Assembly (NCBI GenBank): GCA_033721095.1
Contig: JAWWBG010000155.1
Location: forward strand, 1-6,141
Direction: 5' to 3'
Source: JAWWBG01 sp033721095
GTDB lineage: Bacteria; Actinomycetota; Nitriliruptoria; Nitriliruptorales; Nitriliruptoraceae
DNA: 6,141 nt
Below, piece by piece: positions 5,975 through 6,141 of the stretch. Both the position numbers and the translations under genes were made by a program. Numbering within the stretch: position 1 is the stretch's first letter; every line of letters begins with the position of its first letter. Under the pieces are notes generated by a model. The model did not search any database and was not told where the DNA came from. It was given only the letters and a program-made list of their open reading frames with translations.

Positions 5975-6141
5975 GTGAAGGTCATCGTCCCTGTCAAGCG
6001 CGTGCCCGACACCGCCGGCGAGAAGAAGATCGACGACGCCACCAGGACCGTCGACCGCGAGTCGGTCGAGGCCGTCCTCAATCCCGTCGACGAGTTCGCG
6101 ATCGAGGAGGCCCTCAAGATCAAGGAGGGTGGCACCGACGC
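5975..6141 (+). CDS. etfB: Electron transfer flavoprotein beta subunit, N-terminal part (cut by window edge)
   Basis: The first 55 codons of EtfB (FixA family), which with EtfA forms a cytoplasmic FAD/AMP-binding dimer that accepts electrons from acyl-CoA and related dehydrogenases and passes them to the quinone pool. It begins MKVIVPVKRVPDT, the family start (VKRVPD at 7-12), and continues to NPVDEFAIEEALKIKE (36-51), the conserved stretch near the nucleotide site. The start codon is GTG at 5975, with AAAGGA (5963-5968) 6 bases before it. The protein runs off the window; etfA is expected next. In mycobacteria fixA (Rv3029c) is divergent from the methyltransferase Rv3030; here a csp gene lies between them. 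A typical FixA has about 260 residues. Confidence 0.95.
   Translation, partial: MKVIVPVKRVPDTAGEKKIDDATRTVDRESVEAVLNPVDEFAIEEALKIKEGGTD

Noticed and set aside
5647..6135. N-terminal extension of the csp reading frame far upstream
   Set aside because: The frame is merely open. Homology starts at the ATG at 5646 with a ribosome binding site, and the extension would run antisense through the etfB start.

Overview
This is a high-GC stretch (well above 60% G+C by eye, with a strong G/C bias at codon third positions) of ordinary bacterial chromosome, most likely from an actinomycete-related (Actinomycetota) genome. The gene order points the same way: a GH57 alpha-glucan branching enzyme, a SAM-dependent methyltransferase and, divergently, the electron-transfer-flavoprotein beta subunit. 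That is the arrangement I recall around Rv3029c-Rv3031 of Mycobacterium tuberculosis and its relatives. The protein sequences are not close to mycobacterial ones, so I do not assign a genus. I see no insertion sequence, phage gene, CRISPR array, tRNA or rRNA.

Layout. Bases 1-1984 (minus strand, C-terminal end cut by the window edge) encode a class A penicillin-binding protein with all glycosyltransferase and transpeptidase active-site motifs intact. A 198-base divergent spacer with a candidate promoter separates it from an unrecognised two-helix membrane protein on the plus strand (2183-2818), whose soluble tail carries a duplicated EPV-RLP motif and a tryptophan-rich patch. This gene converges on the GH57 gene (2876-4540, minus); a short hairpin lies in the 57-base gap between them. 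The methyltransferase (4537-5346, minus) lies immediately upstream of GH57 and overlaps it by 4 bases (GTGA), so the two are almost certainly translated as a coupled pair. Its own promoter may produce a leaderless message. A cspA-type cold-shock gene (5440-5646, minus) comes next. A 328-base divergent spacer rich in potential hairpins then leads to the 5' end of etfB (5975 to the window edge, plus).

How the genes work together. The methyltransferase and GH57 enzyme are the functional unit of the window. By analogy with the mycobacterial methylglucose lipopolysaccharide locus, they may build or modify a cytoplasmic methylated or branched alpha-glucan. The expected partner glycosyltransferase (Rv3032 type) is not downstream of GH57 here. 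The PBP (peptidoglycan synthesis), the Csp (RNA chaperone) and EtfB (electron transfer from acyl-CoA and related dehydrogenases) are housekeeping genes with no evident direct link to it. I found no clear case for a wholly new system. The best second looks are the small membrane protein, the altered polysaccharide locus, and the structured csp/etfB spacer.
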